A stretch of 23,573 nt of DNA from a virus. A model generated the notes under the pieces. That model was not told the DNA's origin. It searched no databases and saw only the letters and a program-made list of their open reading frames with translations. The DNA lies in IMG/VR virus record IMGVR_UViG_3300032291_003341, positions 1-23,573 of that record; one strand, 5' to 3'. Positions 5,788 to 11,072 of the stretch are shown here, in pieces. The position numbers and the translations under genes are program-made. Positions within the stretch are counted from its first letter, which is position 1. The number at the start of each line of letters is the position of its first letter.

Positions 5788-5980
5788 AGTCAGGTGGCGG
5801 AATGTTAACAACCCCGTTCTAGAGGTAAAAACAATGTGGTTAGAATCCACTACGGGGTCAATGTTAACTTGGTAGACGCAAATGCCACTCGGAGGCGAAT
5901 GAGTAATCAAACACCTCCTTGCTAGTGGTAGGGTATCCAAAAGAGTAAATCTCATACAGGTTCGAATCCTGTCCTGACTA
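5788..5980 (+). tRNA. Non-canonical tRNA-like gene A, 193 nt, with D-loop insertion
   Basis: The ends are a good tRNA: acceptor AGTCAGG/CCTGACT, T-arm ACAGG-TTCGAAT-CCTGT, D-stem GCG (5797)/CGC (5877), discriminator A. The body is not. The D-loop contains an inserted hairpin (5801-5868) between two 9-bp direct repeats AATGTTAAC. Inside it, ACCCCGT/ACGGGGT (5811/5852) and GTGG-TTAGAAT-CCAC mimic a second acceptor and T-arm. The anticodon position has an extended arm: TGCCACT/AGTGGTA (5883/5924), an internal loop, GGAGG/CCTCC (5891/5914) and an 18-nt loop, so no ordinary 7-nt anticodon loop exists. It could be an intron-bearing tRNA-Leu/Ser, a tRNA-like regulator or a decaying tRNA. Confidence 0.6.
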
Positions 5981-6024
5981 CAAAATCCTAAAAGTGGTTG
6001 ACAGCTCGGAACAGACGGCAACAT

Positions 6025-6107
6025 AGTCAGGTGGTGTAAGGGTAGACAAACACACGGTAAGGTACTAGAGACTAATCGAGTAACAGGTTCGAATCCTGTC
6101 CTGACTA
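6025..6107 (+). tRNA. Non-canonical tRNA-like gene B, 83 nt
   Basis: Same acceptor (AGTCAGG/CCTGACT) and T-arm (CAGG-TTCGAAT-CCTG) as gene A, and a D-stem TGT (6035)/ACA (6046) that differs from the GCG/CGC of the other copies by compensated changes. No 5+7+5 anticodon arm fits. The best arm is TACTAGA-GACTAA-TCGAGTA (6063-6082), with one A-G mismatch and abutting the T-arm. The length is normal for a class II tRNA, but no anticodon with U33 can be assigned. Confidence 0.6.
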
Positions 6108-6121
6108 CACAAATACCAGTA

Positions 6122-6175
6122 GTTGATTATGAGACTCGAGGGGAGATTATAGGACCTAAGGGTTGATTATGAGAC
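6122..6175 (+). repeat. 14-bp direct repeat GTTGATTATGAGAC (6122-6135 and 6162-6175)
   Basis: Two exact copies 40 nt apart within the noncoding region after tRNA-like gene B. Confidence 0.7.
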
Positions 6176-6299
6176 ATTTAATCTGGTAACAATGAGGAAG
6201 GCCCTTAGGCAAGGCTATGTCGACTGGAACGTATGCCGGAAGATGAATAACCAACTTACTCATGGGATTCGAACGCGAAGCAAAGCGCCCCAACAATGG

Positions 6300-6326
6300 A
6301 GACCTAGGCCTGATCAGCTTAGGTCT
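6300..6326 (+). terminator. Hairpin terminator ending the RNA cluster
   Basis: A perfect 7-bp stem AGACCTA/TAGGTCT, with a palindromic CTGATCAG in the loop, followed by TTTCCCCTTCTT. It separates the RNA operon from the helix-turn-helix gene. Confidence 0.6.
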
Positions 6327-6345
6327 TTCCCCTTCTTAAGGATAG

Positions 6346-6378
6346 CTTGCTCTATCACTAGTACTATCGTATATTGAG
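6346..6378 (+). promoter_or_regulatory. Phage promoter variant (CTTG / TATATTGA)
   Basis: CTTG at 6346 and TATATTGA at 6370 keep the exact 24-nt offset but lack the GGC and GATG parts. It serves the helix-turn-helix gene at 6405. Confidence 0.55.
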
Positions 6379-6404
6379 ATATAAATAAATAATTAATTAA
6401 AGTT

Positions 6405-6614
6405 ATGCGTAAATTAAATCGTACAGCAAAATTGGCGTTCTACAATGCACGTCAAAGACAAGGTGACACTGCTCGCCTAGCAGAAACAACTGGTTATTCT
6501 ACCAGTCACGTTTCAAACATCATTAATGGTAACCGTTCGGTGAACCAAGACGTAGCGAACGCTATGTACAATATGTCTCGTCGTCGTATGAAGACTATCG
6601 AGCTAGTGGGTTAA
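6405..6614 (+). CDS. Small helix-turn-helix DNA-binding protein (Cro/XRE-like), 69 aa
   Basis: A short basic protein with a clear helix-turn-helix: RLAETTGYSTSHVSNIINGNRSV (about residues 25-47) matches the XRE/Cro pattern in which the second helix reads STSHVSNII and is followed by NGNR. The N- and C-termini are basic (RKLNRTAKLAFYNARQRQG, MSRRRMKT). The start is fixed by an AT-rich leader after the promoter at 6346. It probably binds DNA as a dimer to regulate phage or host transcription; the target is not visible. Its promoter differs from the standard type, so its timing may differ. Confidence 0.82.
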   Translation: MRKLNRTAKLAFYNARQRQGDTARLAETTGYSTSHVSNIINGNRSVNQDVANAMYNMSRRRMKTIELVG

Positions 6615-6625
6615 TACCCAGCCAT

Positions 6626-6647
6626 GTGTGTGTTTTTACAAGTAGGG
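6626..6647 (+). repeat. Post-stop element GTGTGTGTTTTTACAAGTAGGGG
   Basis: The second copy of the GTGTGTTTTT element, 12 bases after a stop codon and running into the G-rich hairpin at 6645. Compare 4345 and 8011. Confidence 0.5.
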
Positions 6648-6662
6648 GCCCAAAGGGGCCCC
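6645..6662 (+). terminator. GC-rich hairpin terminator
   Basis: GGGGCC pairs with GGCCCC across a 6-nt loop, followed by ATCTTGTTT. Confidence 0.6.
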
Positions 6663-6668
6663 ATCTTG

Positions 6669-6701
6669 TTTGGCTTAGCTGAACAGGGATGTTATATTCA
6701 G
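6669..6701 (+). promoter_or_regulatory. Phage promoter
   Basis: TTTGGCTT at 6669 and TATATTCA at 6693 with the standard leader. Confidence 0.88.
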
Positions 6702-6723
6702 ATATAATTAAAAACACAAGTAT

Positions 6724-6879
6724 ATGTATAGTTTGAATTGTTCGTATTACACAGCTGAATTTGAATCGTTAGGTGATTTAATCGCCCATATTATGATCTC
6801 TGGGATGGACCCGAATTATGAGGTAACACTTGATGGTGAAGGAGTAGGGGAAAATGCAATTGATTATATAACATTTTAA
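6724..6879 (+). CDS. Hypothetical protein, 51 aa
   Basis: An ORF from ATG 6724 encodes a 51-aa acidic protein (MYSLNCSYYTAEFESLGDL, then YEVTLDGEGVGENAI). It starts in the standard position after a strong promoter and is followed ten bases later by the next ORF. The pattern 'sequence...DGEG' with an isoleucine-rich end suggests a small mixed alpha/beta protein. No family is recognised. Confidence 0.65.
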   Translation: MYSLNCSYYTAEFESLGDLIAHIMISGMDPNYEVTLDGEGVGENAIDYITF

Positions 6880-6889
6880 ATTGAAACAC

Positions 6890-7159
6890 ATGGATTACAA
6901 TAAACACACCGACGAGGTATTAGAGCGTTTACAGGCACATCAGATCCTAGAAATACTAGCCACGGCTAACAAATCGATAGACCAAGCGTTGAAACAGATA
7001 CAGGAACTAGAACACAATTCGATGATGTACCTAGACCTAAGACCAACTCAGCAGATTATGGATGACATAAACGCCTTGCATTTGCACCTGCACTTCCTAG
7101 ACTCCGCTAAGTCATTCGCTAAAAATGAAATACATGAGATAGGGTTTTACCTTAATTAA
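6890..7159 (+). CDS. Hypothetical helical protein, 89 aa
   Basis: Almost entirely helical by composition (TDEVLERLQAHQILEILA, then SIDQALKQIQELEHN) with His-rich turns (ALHLHLHFLD). It may form a coiled-coil oligomer. ATG 6890 is preferred over an in-frame TTG at 6881. Second gene of the cassette begun at 6669; function unknown. Confidence 0.8.
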   Translation: MDYNKHTDEVLERLQAHQILEILATANKSIDQALKQIQELEHNSMMYLDLRPTQQIMDDINALHLHLHFLDSAKSFAKNEIHEIGFYLN

Positions 7160-7166
7160 CCATTTG

Positions 7167-7199
7167 CTTGGCTTAACAGGACATGGATGTTATATTCAA
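7167..7199 (+). promoter_or_regulatory. Phage promoter (CTTGGC variant)
   Basis: CTTGGCTT at 7167 and TATATTCA at 7191; one base change in the -33 box, standard spacing and leader. Confidence 0.8.
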
Positions 7200-7222
7200 T
7201 TATAATTAAAAAACATAAATAC

Positions 7223-7405
7223 ATGAAGACATTTAAGGTAGAAGAAACAGTTTTGAAAACAGTTAAACGAGTTTATTTTGTGGATGCTGAGGATGAGGAA
7301 GCAGCGGTTCACCGAGTGATGAGTCATCAGAAGGACGTTGATGAGGAGGATGAGGTGGATGAAGAGGTAATTGATTATAAGGTAAAGAAATATAGATTTA
7401 GATAA
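7223..7405 (+). CDS. Hypothetical protein, 60 aa, charged
   Basis: A basic, beta-like N-terminus (FKVEETVLKTVKRVYFVDA), a central helix (EDEEAAVHRVMSHQ) and a long acidic stretch (DVDEEDEVDEEVIDY) before a basic tail (KVKKYRFR). ATG 7223 follows the leader; the in-frame ATG at 7187 lies inside the promoter. Single-gene cassette, unknown function. The acidic segment could mimic DNA, but this is speculation. Confidence 0.8.
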   Translation: MKTFKVEETVLKTVKRVYFVDAEDEEAAVHRVMSHQKDVDEEDEVDEEVIDYKVKKYRFR

Positions 7406-7412
7406 CCTTAAG

Positions 7413-7445
7413 TTTGGCTTAGGGGAATTAGGATGTTATATTTAG
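7413..7445 (+). promoter_or_regulatory. Phage promoter
   Basis: TTTGGCTT at 7413 and TATATTTA at 7437. Confidence 0.88.
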
Positions 7446-7467
7446 ATCAATAATAAAAACAAATAAC

Positions 7468-8001
7468 ATGAAGACAATATTACAGCAATTAATAGAATTA
7501 GAAGAAAAATTTGCTACTTTAAAGGCACAAGTTAAACCTGAGGAAGCAGTTAGTTGTTATAGTGGAGAGTACCATGAGTGTGATTGTGGGTGTAATGAAC
7601 CGCCTGTGGAGGTGGAAGACGAAGGTCCTGAATTCGATAGTGCTGGTTTCAGCGAAGCGGATCGAACCGTAGACAGTCAATATGTGGTAACACAGGATGA
7701 TAAATACGCAGGACATGTTTACCTTACCAGAGCAGAGATGATCGACTTTGCCACTAGGTTGACGGAACGAGTGATCTCCTCAGTTAAGGAAGCAGTTAGT
7801 AATATGGATTTAAGCGCAGATGACTTGGTCACACTAGAGTTAAATAGCTGGAGTAATGTGATTGAGGTGGAGTTAGACAATAGTACACTTGCCAATAACG
7901 TTAACAGTGAGATCGAGGATGCGATTAATTTGGATGCGGATTCAATAAGTGATGAAATAGATGACATCTTTGGGGACATGTACCTAGAGAGGATCAGTTA
8001 A
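7468..8001 (+). CDS. Hypothetical very acidic protein, 177 aa
   Basis: Begins with a short helix (TILQQLIELEEKFATLKAQ), followed by a Cys-rich stretch CYSGEYHECDCGCNEPP (about residues 30-46), which could bind a metal. A long, strongly acidic C-terminal half follows with Ser, Asp and Leu periodicity (ADDLVTLELNSWSNVIEVELDN, INLDADSISDEIDDIFGDM). No family is recognised. Single-gene cassette ended by the strong hairpin at 8036-8052. Confidence 0.85.
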   Translation: MKTILQQLIELEEKFATLKAQVKPEEAVSCYSGEYHECDCGCNEPPVEVEDEGPEFDSAGFSEADRTVDSQYVVTQDDKYAGHVYLTRAEMIDFATRLTERVISSVKEAVSNMDLSADDLVTLELNSWSNVIEVELDNSTLANNVNSEIEDAINLDADSISDEIDDIFGDMYLERIS

Positions 8002-8010
8002 GTAGTTCAT

Positions 8011-8031
8011 GTGTGTTTTTAATTATATAGG
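8011..8031 (+). repeat. Post-stop element GTGTGTTTTTAATTATATAGG
   Basis: The third copy of this element, nine bases after a stop codon and just before a terminator hairpin. It matches 4345-4364 nearly base for base. Confidence 0.55.
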
Positions 8032-8035
8032 ATGT

Positions 8036-8056
8036 GGGCCCCATTGGGGCCCTTTT
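8036..8056 (+). terminator. Rho-independent terminator
   Basis: GGGCCCC/GGGGCCC is a perfect 7-bp stem with an ATT loop, followed by TTTT. Confidence 0.82.
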
Positions 8057-8067
8057 CCGTACCTAGG

Positions 8068-8100
8068 TTTGGCCTCTGGATAAAGTGATGTTATATTTAG
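8068..8100 (+). promoter_or_regulatory. Phage promoter
   Basis: TTTGGC at 8068 and TATATTTA at 8092. It drives the four-gene operon 8122-9465. Confidence 0.88.
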
Positions 8101-8121
8101 TCATAATTAAATAACACGAAC

Positions 8122-8385
8122 ATGAATAAAACAGAAAAAAGAAAAGAGCTTAACAAGCTAGTATTTGAAATGGTAACATCATTAGGTTACGAGGTAGTAG
8201 ATGATGGGGACGGAGGACGAGTAACGTTTATCAAACCTAACTTTAAAAATTACCATGACAGTATGGAGTATCACAGATCATATTTTGACATATGTGTTTT
8301 AGATGACGCCAGTAATGAGGTTAAAGAAGACGCTAAGACAATAGAGTGGTTTATTAATACACAAAGACAAGCATTAAATATATGA
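8122..8385 (+). CDS. Hypothetical protein, 87 aa
   Basis: Basic N-terminal helix (NKTEKRKELNKLVFEMVTS), then a beta-like region (YEVVDDGDGGRVTFIKPNF) and a C-terminal helix. Unrecognised. First gene of an operon whose four members overlap by 1-4 nt; its stop overlaps the next start as ATGA. Confidence 0.82.
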   Translation: MNKTEKRKELNKLVFEMVTSLGYEVVDDGDGGRVTFIKPNFKNYHDSMEYHRSYFDICVLDDASNEVKEDAKTIEWFINTQRQALNI

Positions 8386-8729
8386 ACAAATTTAAAGCAA
8401 CACAAACAGAATATCATAATGGGTTCCATATGACATTCAAGAATGGATACACTATGAGTGTCCAGTTTAGTAAAACCAATTACTCGGATGGAGGTGAGAC
8501 CACAGCTGAAATTGCAGCATGGGGCCCAGATGGTAAATGGATGAAACTGAGCGAGCATGATGATGTTCGCGGATGGTGTTCACCAGATGAGGTACTCGAG
8601 GTCATGAACACAGTAGCGAGCCAGGGTAGTAAACCTAAGAGTAAAGGATTGTCTACATTTTGGATGTTGTACCTAGCAGGATTCATCATAATAGTAGCGG
8701 CAGTAATAATAACATTAATAACAGCATAA
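8382..8729 (+). CDS. Tail-anchored membrane protein, 115 aa
   Basis: A soluble N-terminal domain of about 85 residues (QTEYHNGFHMTFKNGYTMSVQF, then a helix PDEVLEVMNTVASQG) is followed by a single hydrophobic segment at the extreme C-terminus (FWMLYLAGFIIIVAAVIITL). This gives a C-tail-anchored protein with its domain in the cytoplasm. It overlaps the preceding gene by 4 nt and the next by 1 nt (TAATG). It is co-expressed with a second membrane protein and a caspase-like protein, which suggests a membrane-linked system; the domain itself is unrecognised. Confidence 0.82.
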   Translation: MNKFKATQTEYHNGFHMTFKNGYTMSVQFSKTNYSDGGETTAEIAAWGPDGKWMKLSEHDDVRGWCSPDEVLEVMNTVASQGSKPKSKGLSTFWMLYLAGFIIIVAAVIITLITA

Positions 8730-8920
8730 TGGCAAACAATAACACATCAAACGGGATCGGATTCGGAACAGTATTATTCCTCATATTCATGACCTTAAAA
8801 CTAACAGGCAACATCGACTGGAGCTGGTGGTGGGTGACTAGTCCATTATGGATACCGCTAGCACTTATAGTAGCCATAGGTGGTATTGGAGCATTAATAT
8901 TAATAAGCCGAAACAAATGA
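8729..8920 (+). CDS. Two-span membrane protein, 63 aa
   Basis: ATG 8729 overlaps the previous stop (TAATG); an open frame continues upstream but only as a shadow of the preceding gene. Two hydrophobic segments are seen: FGTVLFLIFMTLKL (about 12-25) and SPLWIPLALIVAIGGIGALILI (about 38-59), separated by a Trp-rich loop (DWSWWWV). Size and topology would suit a small holin or an accessory membrane subunit. It overlaps the next gene as ATGA, so it is translationally coupled to the caspase-like protein. Confidence 0.75.
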   Translation: MANNNTSNGIGFGTVLFLIFMTLKLTGNIDWSWWWVTSPLWIPLALIVAIGGIGALILISRNK

Positions 8921-9465
8921 AACGACTAGTAATACACCCGACAGACGAGTCCACAGACTTTCTAGCGCCAATATACAATCGCCTACCAGACGTCACGCTA
9001 GTGACTACAGGATGTAGCCGCCTAGAGCTCATGGACATGGTAGATGAGCACGATCAGGTGATCATGTTAGGCCATGGAACGCCAGGTGGACTGCTAAACG
9101 TATCTGGGTTCAGAACAGGTCTGTACATCGTGGATTCACTGGTAGCGGAAGCGCTAGCGCACAAGGACAACAGTATATTCATCTGGTGTAACGCCGACCA
9201 GTTCGTCCGTCGTTACAACCTCAAGGGCATGTACTCAGGTATGTTCATCAGCGAGGTAGCGGAAGCGTCTTACTTCAAAATATTGACCGACCAGGATACA
9301 GTAGACAGATCCAATGATACGTTTGCACAGTTGCTGGGAGAGCGATTACTGGTGTCAGACGCTCTGGAGGATATCTATGCTAGTGTCGGTCAGCAGTACC
9401 AGTTGCTGGCGGAGACAAACGACATCGCTAGGTATAACAGCGACAGATGGTACATAAGTAAGTAA
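8917..9465 (+). CDS. Caspase/CHAT-like fold protein with His-Cys dyad (putative), 182 aa
   Basis: The order of segments suggests a caspase-hemoglobinase fold. A strand DQVIMLG leads to the His motif GHGTPGG (H53), a helix YIVDSLVAEALAHK follows, then a strand SIFIWCNADQ carrying Cys91. A further strand and helix (GMYSGMFISEVAEASYFKIL) resemble the segment after the catalytic Cys in CHAT and caspase-like peptidases. If active it would be a cysteine protease; no substrate is visible. ATG 8917 overlaps the upstream stop by 4 nt; a longer in-frame start at 8848 is a shadow inside the membrane protein gene. Composition is richer in GC than its neighbours. The fold call is from motif reading only. 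Confidence 0.5.
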   Translation: MKRLVIHPTDESTDFLAPIYNRLPDVTLVTTGCSRLELMDMVDEHDQVIMLGHGTPGGLLNVSGFRTGLYIVDSLVAEALAHKDNSIFIWCNADQFVRRYNLKGMYSGMFISEVAEASYFKILTDQDTVDRSNDTFAQLLGERLLVSDALEDIYASVGQQYQLLAETNDIARYNSDRWYISK

Positions 9466-9472
9466 CCTCTTG

Positions 9473-9505
9473 TTTGGCTTCCCGATCAGGTGATGTTATA
9501 TTTAG
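9473..9505 (+). promoter_or_regulatory. Phage promoter (in duplicated segment)
   Basis: TTTGGCTT at 9473 and TATATTTA at 9497; identical to the copy at 5628 from the GATG onward. Confidence 0.88.
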
Positions 9506-9612
9506 TCATAATTAAAAAACAATAACAATATGGAACACGCTTATTACTGGGTATCAACATTACTCCAATTAATCATGATTATCGTTTTAATGGGTATTCG
9601 TGAGAACACAAA
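9491..9612 (+). repeat. 122-bp exact direct repeat, copy 2
   Basis: Identical to 5646-5767, including the promoter -7 region, leader and microprotein gene. Confidence 0.95.
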
Positions 9613-9619
9613 AAAATAA
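9530..9619 (+). CDS. Single-span membrane microprotein, 29 aa, copy 2
   Basis: The same protein as at 5685 except that the tail is one lysine shorter (TKK instead of TKKK) because the duplication ends just before the stop. The next ATG comes seven bases after its stop, so here it is coupled to two small protein genes rather than to tRNA-like RNAs. Lack of any base change between the copies points to a recent duplication or active gene conversion. Confidence 0.72.
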   Translation: MEHAYYWVSTLLQLIMIIVLMGIRENTKK

Positions 9620-9626
9620 TAACAAC

Positions 9627-9812
9627 ATGAACACTAAAAAATTCACAATCGTACACACTGGGAAGACGATGAATGACTTCCCTCAGGACCCATACAATCG
9701 ATACTCACCTTACTCACCTGCCTTTGAGGTGTTAGACCAGAATGGAGTATCTAGGTTTGTCGGTCCATATGTTTCATGTGAAAACTTTATCCAATGGTAT
9801 TACCAACGATGA
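9627..9812 (+). CDS. Hypothetical protein, 61 aa
   Basis: A small protein rich in Tyr, Pro and Phe (FTIVHTGKTMNDFPQDPY, then FEVLDQNGVSRFVGPYVS), likely a compact beta domain with a C-terminal helix (CENFIQWYYQR). The start follows AACAAC after the microprotein stop. Its stop overlaps the next start as TGATG. Unrecognised. Confidence 0.75.
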   Translation: MNTKKFTIVHTGKTMNDFPQDPYNRYSPYSPAFEVLDQNGVSRFVGPYVSCENFIQWYYQR

Positions 9813-9973
9813 TGACAACAATGAGTTACAACGCCGCACTAGTGATGATGGAAGTGCATCGCCAGCAAGTGCCACATGGTGAACTGTCACCTAATTTGGT
9901 AAAGACGATCGCCGATGAAATTCATGTGTCACTGACTAGTGAAGAGGTGGTTTACATATCTGACCACGCTTGA
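9812..9973 (+). CDS. Hypothetical protein, 53 aa
   Basis: An ORF from ATG 9812 (overlapping the previous stop) encodes 53 residues, MTTMSYNAALVMMEVHRQQV... ending SDHA. It looks like two short helices and carries a Val-rich strand near the end. An internal ATG at 9821 is an alternative start. Last gene of this operon; the 300 nt beyond are noncoding. Function unknown. Confidence 0.55.
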   Translation: MTTMSYNAALVMMEVHRQQVPHGELSPNLVKTIADEIHVSLTSEEVVYISDHA

Positions 9974-10223
9974 TCCTCCTGTGTCGCGGGAGTGCGCGTG
10001 TACACGGTATGTACATATACAGTACAACGTAAGCGCTACCATGCGCGTTGATATCCATATACCCGGTAGTCCTGAAACTCCGTGGAATGGATTAACCTTC
10101 AGATCGTAAACGATCTTTACAGATCGATTTGTATATACGTATATCCCACAACCATGTACCGTTTTTGAACTAACCCCTTTAACCAAAAATCGCAAGAGAT
10201 GAAAAAACTCCTCTAACAAAAAG
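9974..10223 (+). other. Noncoding intergenic stretch with hairpins and operator-like repeats
   Basis: About 250 nt without a convincing gene. Its composition is mixed, richer in GC on the left. It holds TGTACA palindromes near 10000 and 10012, a GCGC/GCGC hairpin (10033-10046), a perfect AGATCG-TAAA-CGATCT hairpin (10101-10116) and the sequence GTATATACGTATAT (10131-10144). It may contain a terminator or a regulatory region for the following operon. Confidence 0.4.
10131..10144 (+). promoter_or_regulatory. Operator-like sequence GTATATACGTATAT, copy 1
   Basis: Contains the perfect 10-bp palindrome TATACGTATA. An exact copy overlaps the promoter at 10224 and a third lies at 11820. Confidence 0.45.
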
Positions 10224-10256
10224 TTTGGCTATCGAGAAGTATATACGTATATTTAG
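10224..10256 (+). promoter_or_regulatory. Phage promoter with overlapping palindrome
   Basis: TTTGGCT at 10224 and TATATTTA at 10248. The usual GGATG before the -7 box is replaced by TATACGTA. It heads the operon 10277-11816. Confidence 0.82.
10239..10252 (+). promoter_or_regulatory. Operator-like sequence GTATATACGTATAT, copy 2
   Basis: Overlaps the -7 box of the promoter at 10224, where a bound protein would block RNA polymerase. Confidence 0.45.
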
Positions 10257-10276
10257 ATATAATAAAAATAAGGGTT

Positions 10277-10426
10277 ATGATTAACATAATATTAATAATT
10301 TTAGTATCAATTAGTATAATTGGTTTCTTCTTAAGAAAAGCAGAACAATTTGACCTATGGTTTAAAGATAAAGTACATAACTTCTTAAAAAAAGATACAG
10401 AACAATACTTAAAAAACAAATCATGA
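10277..10426 (+). CDS. Single-span membrane protein, 49 aa
   Basis: ATG 10277 follows the leader GGGTT. The N-terminus is a membrane segment (INIILIILVSISIIGFFL, residues 2-19), followed by a charged cytoplasmic helix (KAEQFDLWFKDKVHNFLKK). The stop overlaps the next start (ATGA). It opens the operon that contains tRNA-like gene C, just as small membrane proteins accompany the other tRNA-like genes. Function unknown. Confidence 0.75.
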   Translation: MINIILIILVSISIIGFFLRKAEQFDLWFKDKVHNFLKKDTEQYLKNKS

Positions 10427-10680
10427 TATCACCAAGAGTAATTAGAAAAAACATTACTATCAAATTCGATGGTAAGGTAGTAGACAAAGCAGTGGTAGTA
10501 GAAGCGAGTAAAACGTGGGAACCTAAGCACACAACGCTGTTCACGAAGTTGCTAAAACAGGGTGGTAAATTCACTGCTAACGGCGTTATAGTTGAAGTAA
10601 TACCACAGGAACAAATGTTAACTTCACGAGGTGAAAAAGATGGTGGTATCATCACTTCAGATCCTTTAGCACGATTTTAA
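10423..10680 (+). CDS. Hypothetical protein, 85 aa
   Basis: A basic, beta-rich N-terminus (RVIRKNITIKFDGKVVDKA) followed by a mixed region with two Gly-rich turns. Unrecognised soluble protein. It is translationally coupled to the upstream membrane protein (ATGA overlap) and followed 11 nt later by the next gene. Confidence 0.8.
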   Translation: MISPRVIRKNITIKFDGKVVDKAVVVEASKTWEPKHTTLFTKLLKQGGKFTANGVIVEVIPQEQMLTSRGEKDGGIITSDPLARF

Positions 10681-10691
10681 ACTAAATAATT

Positions 10692-10895
10692 ATGGAAGTA
10701 AAAGTAAAAGCAGAACAGTTAGTAAACAAAATGTTCAATTGGATTGCAGGTGGAAGCGTAATAGAATATGAAATGGCTAAAGAATGCGCTTTAATAGCAG
10801 TAGATGAGATATTAAAAGTAGCGTCATTTTACAATGATTCACAAGCCGAAGTAACTTATTGGAACGAAGTAAAAGAAGAAATAGAAAATCTTTAA
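10692..10895 (+). CDS. Hypothetical helical protein, 67 aa
   Basis: Mainly helical, acidic protein (KAEQLVNKMFNWIAGG, then YEMAKECALIAVDEILKVASFY). The pattern 'ALIAVDEIL' resembles small helical phage proteins of unknown role. Third gene of the operon at 10277; three bases separate it from the next start. Confidence 0.8.
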   Translation: MEVKVKAEQLVNKMFNWIAGGSVIEYEMAKECALIAVDEILKVASFYNDSQAEVTYWNEVKEEIENL

Positions 10896-10898
10896 ACT

Positions 10899-11072
10899 AT
10901 GGAAGGTAAGTATGTTATCATAGATCTAAGGACTATGGATTTCATGAAGGATAAAGATGGTATTATAAAGTACTATGACACCGAAGAAGAAGCAGGTATT
11001 GTATGTGGTGTATATGAGCATGAAAACGCTTGGGTATTAAAATTAATACATAATCATATTGAAAAAAATTAG
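10899..11072 (+). CDS. Hypothetical protein, 57 aa
   Basis: ATG 10899 lies three bases after the upstream stop and encodes an acidic 57-aa protein (MEGKYVIIDLRTMDFMKDKD, then YYDTEEEAGIVCGVYEHENA). It looks like a compact beta-alpha-beta unit. The stop TAG at 11070 is followed at once by a structured RNA region. No family is recognised, but position and spacing fit the operon well. Confidence 0.7.
   Translation: MEGKYVIIDLRTMDFMKDKDGIIKYYDTEEEAGIVCGVYEHENAWVLKLIHNHIEKN

Larger units (their letters stand above)
6108..6326 (+). ncRNA. Candidate structured noncoding RNA downstream of tRNA-like gene B
   Basis: This 219-nt stretch has no convincing ORF but many pairings: CCTAAGGG (6155-6162) with CCCTTAGG (6202-6209), ATGAG (6192) with CTCAT near 6259, and a GGC..TA / TA..GCC helix around 6212-6236. 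It ends in a hairpin AGACCTA/TAGGTCT (6300-6326). The 14-nt sequence GTTGATTATGAGAC occurs twice (6122, 6162). It lies in the same transcript as tRNA-like genes A and B. No known RNA family is recognised. Confidence 0.45.

Noticed and set aside
5734-6024. Minus-strand 96-aa ORF
   Set aside because: It lies antisense to tRNA-like gene A and contains the familiar antisense-tRNA peptide pattern (QDRIRTCM); no minus-strand promoter is present.
6068-6076. GAGACTAA in tRNA-like genes B and C and ATAGTC before their acceptors, recalling group I intron P7 elements
   Set aside because: The two halves are in the wrong order for P7 and no P3-P8 core is visible.
6063-6082. CTA within the GACTAA loop of gene B as an amber-suppressor anticodon
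   Set aside because: The loop is six bases, lacks U33, and sits directly against the T-arm rather than at the anticodon position.
6262-6290. GATTCGAAC sequence resembling a tRNA T-loop on either strand
   Set aside because: The flanking bases do not pair as a T-stem on either strand and no acceptor stem fits.
6192-6377. 61-aa forward ORF
   Set aside because: It runs through a folded noncoding region and a terminator hairpin, and has an atypical composition.
9929-10219. Minus-strand 96-aa ORF in the 9974-10276 gap
   Set aside because: No promoter or leader of the phage type on that strand, it overlaps the end of the 9812 gene, and the composition is uneven.
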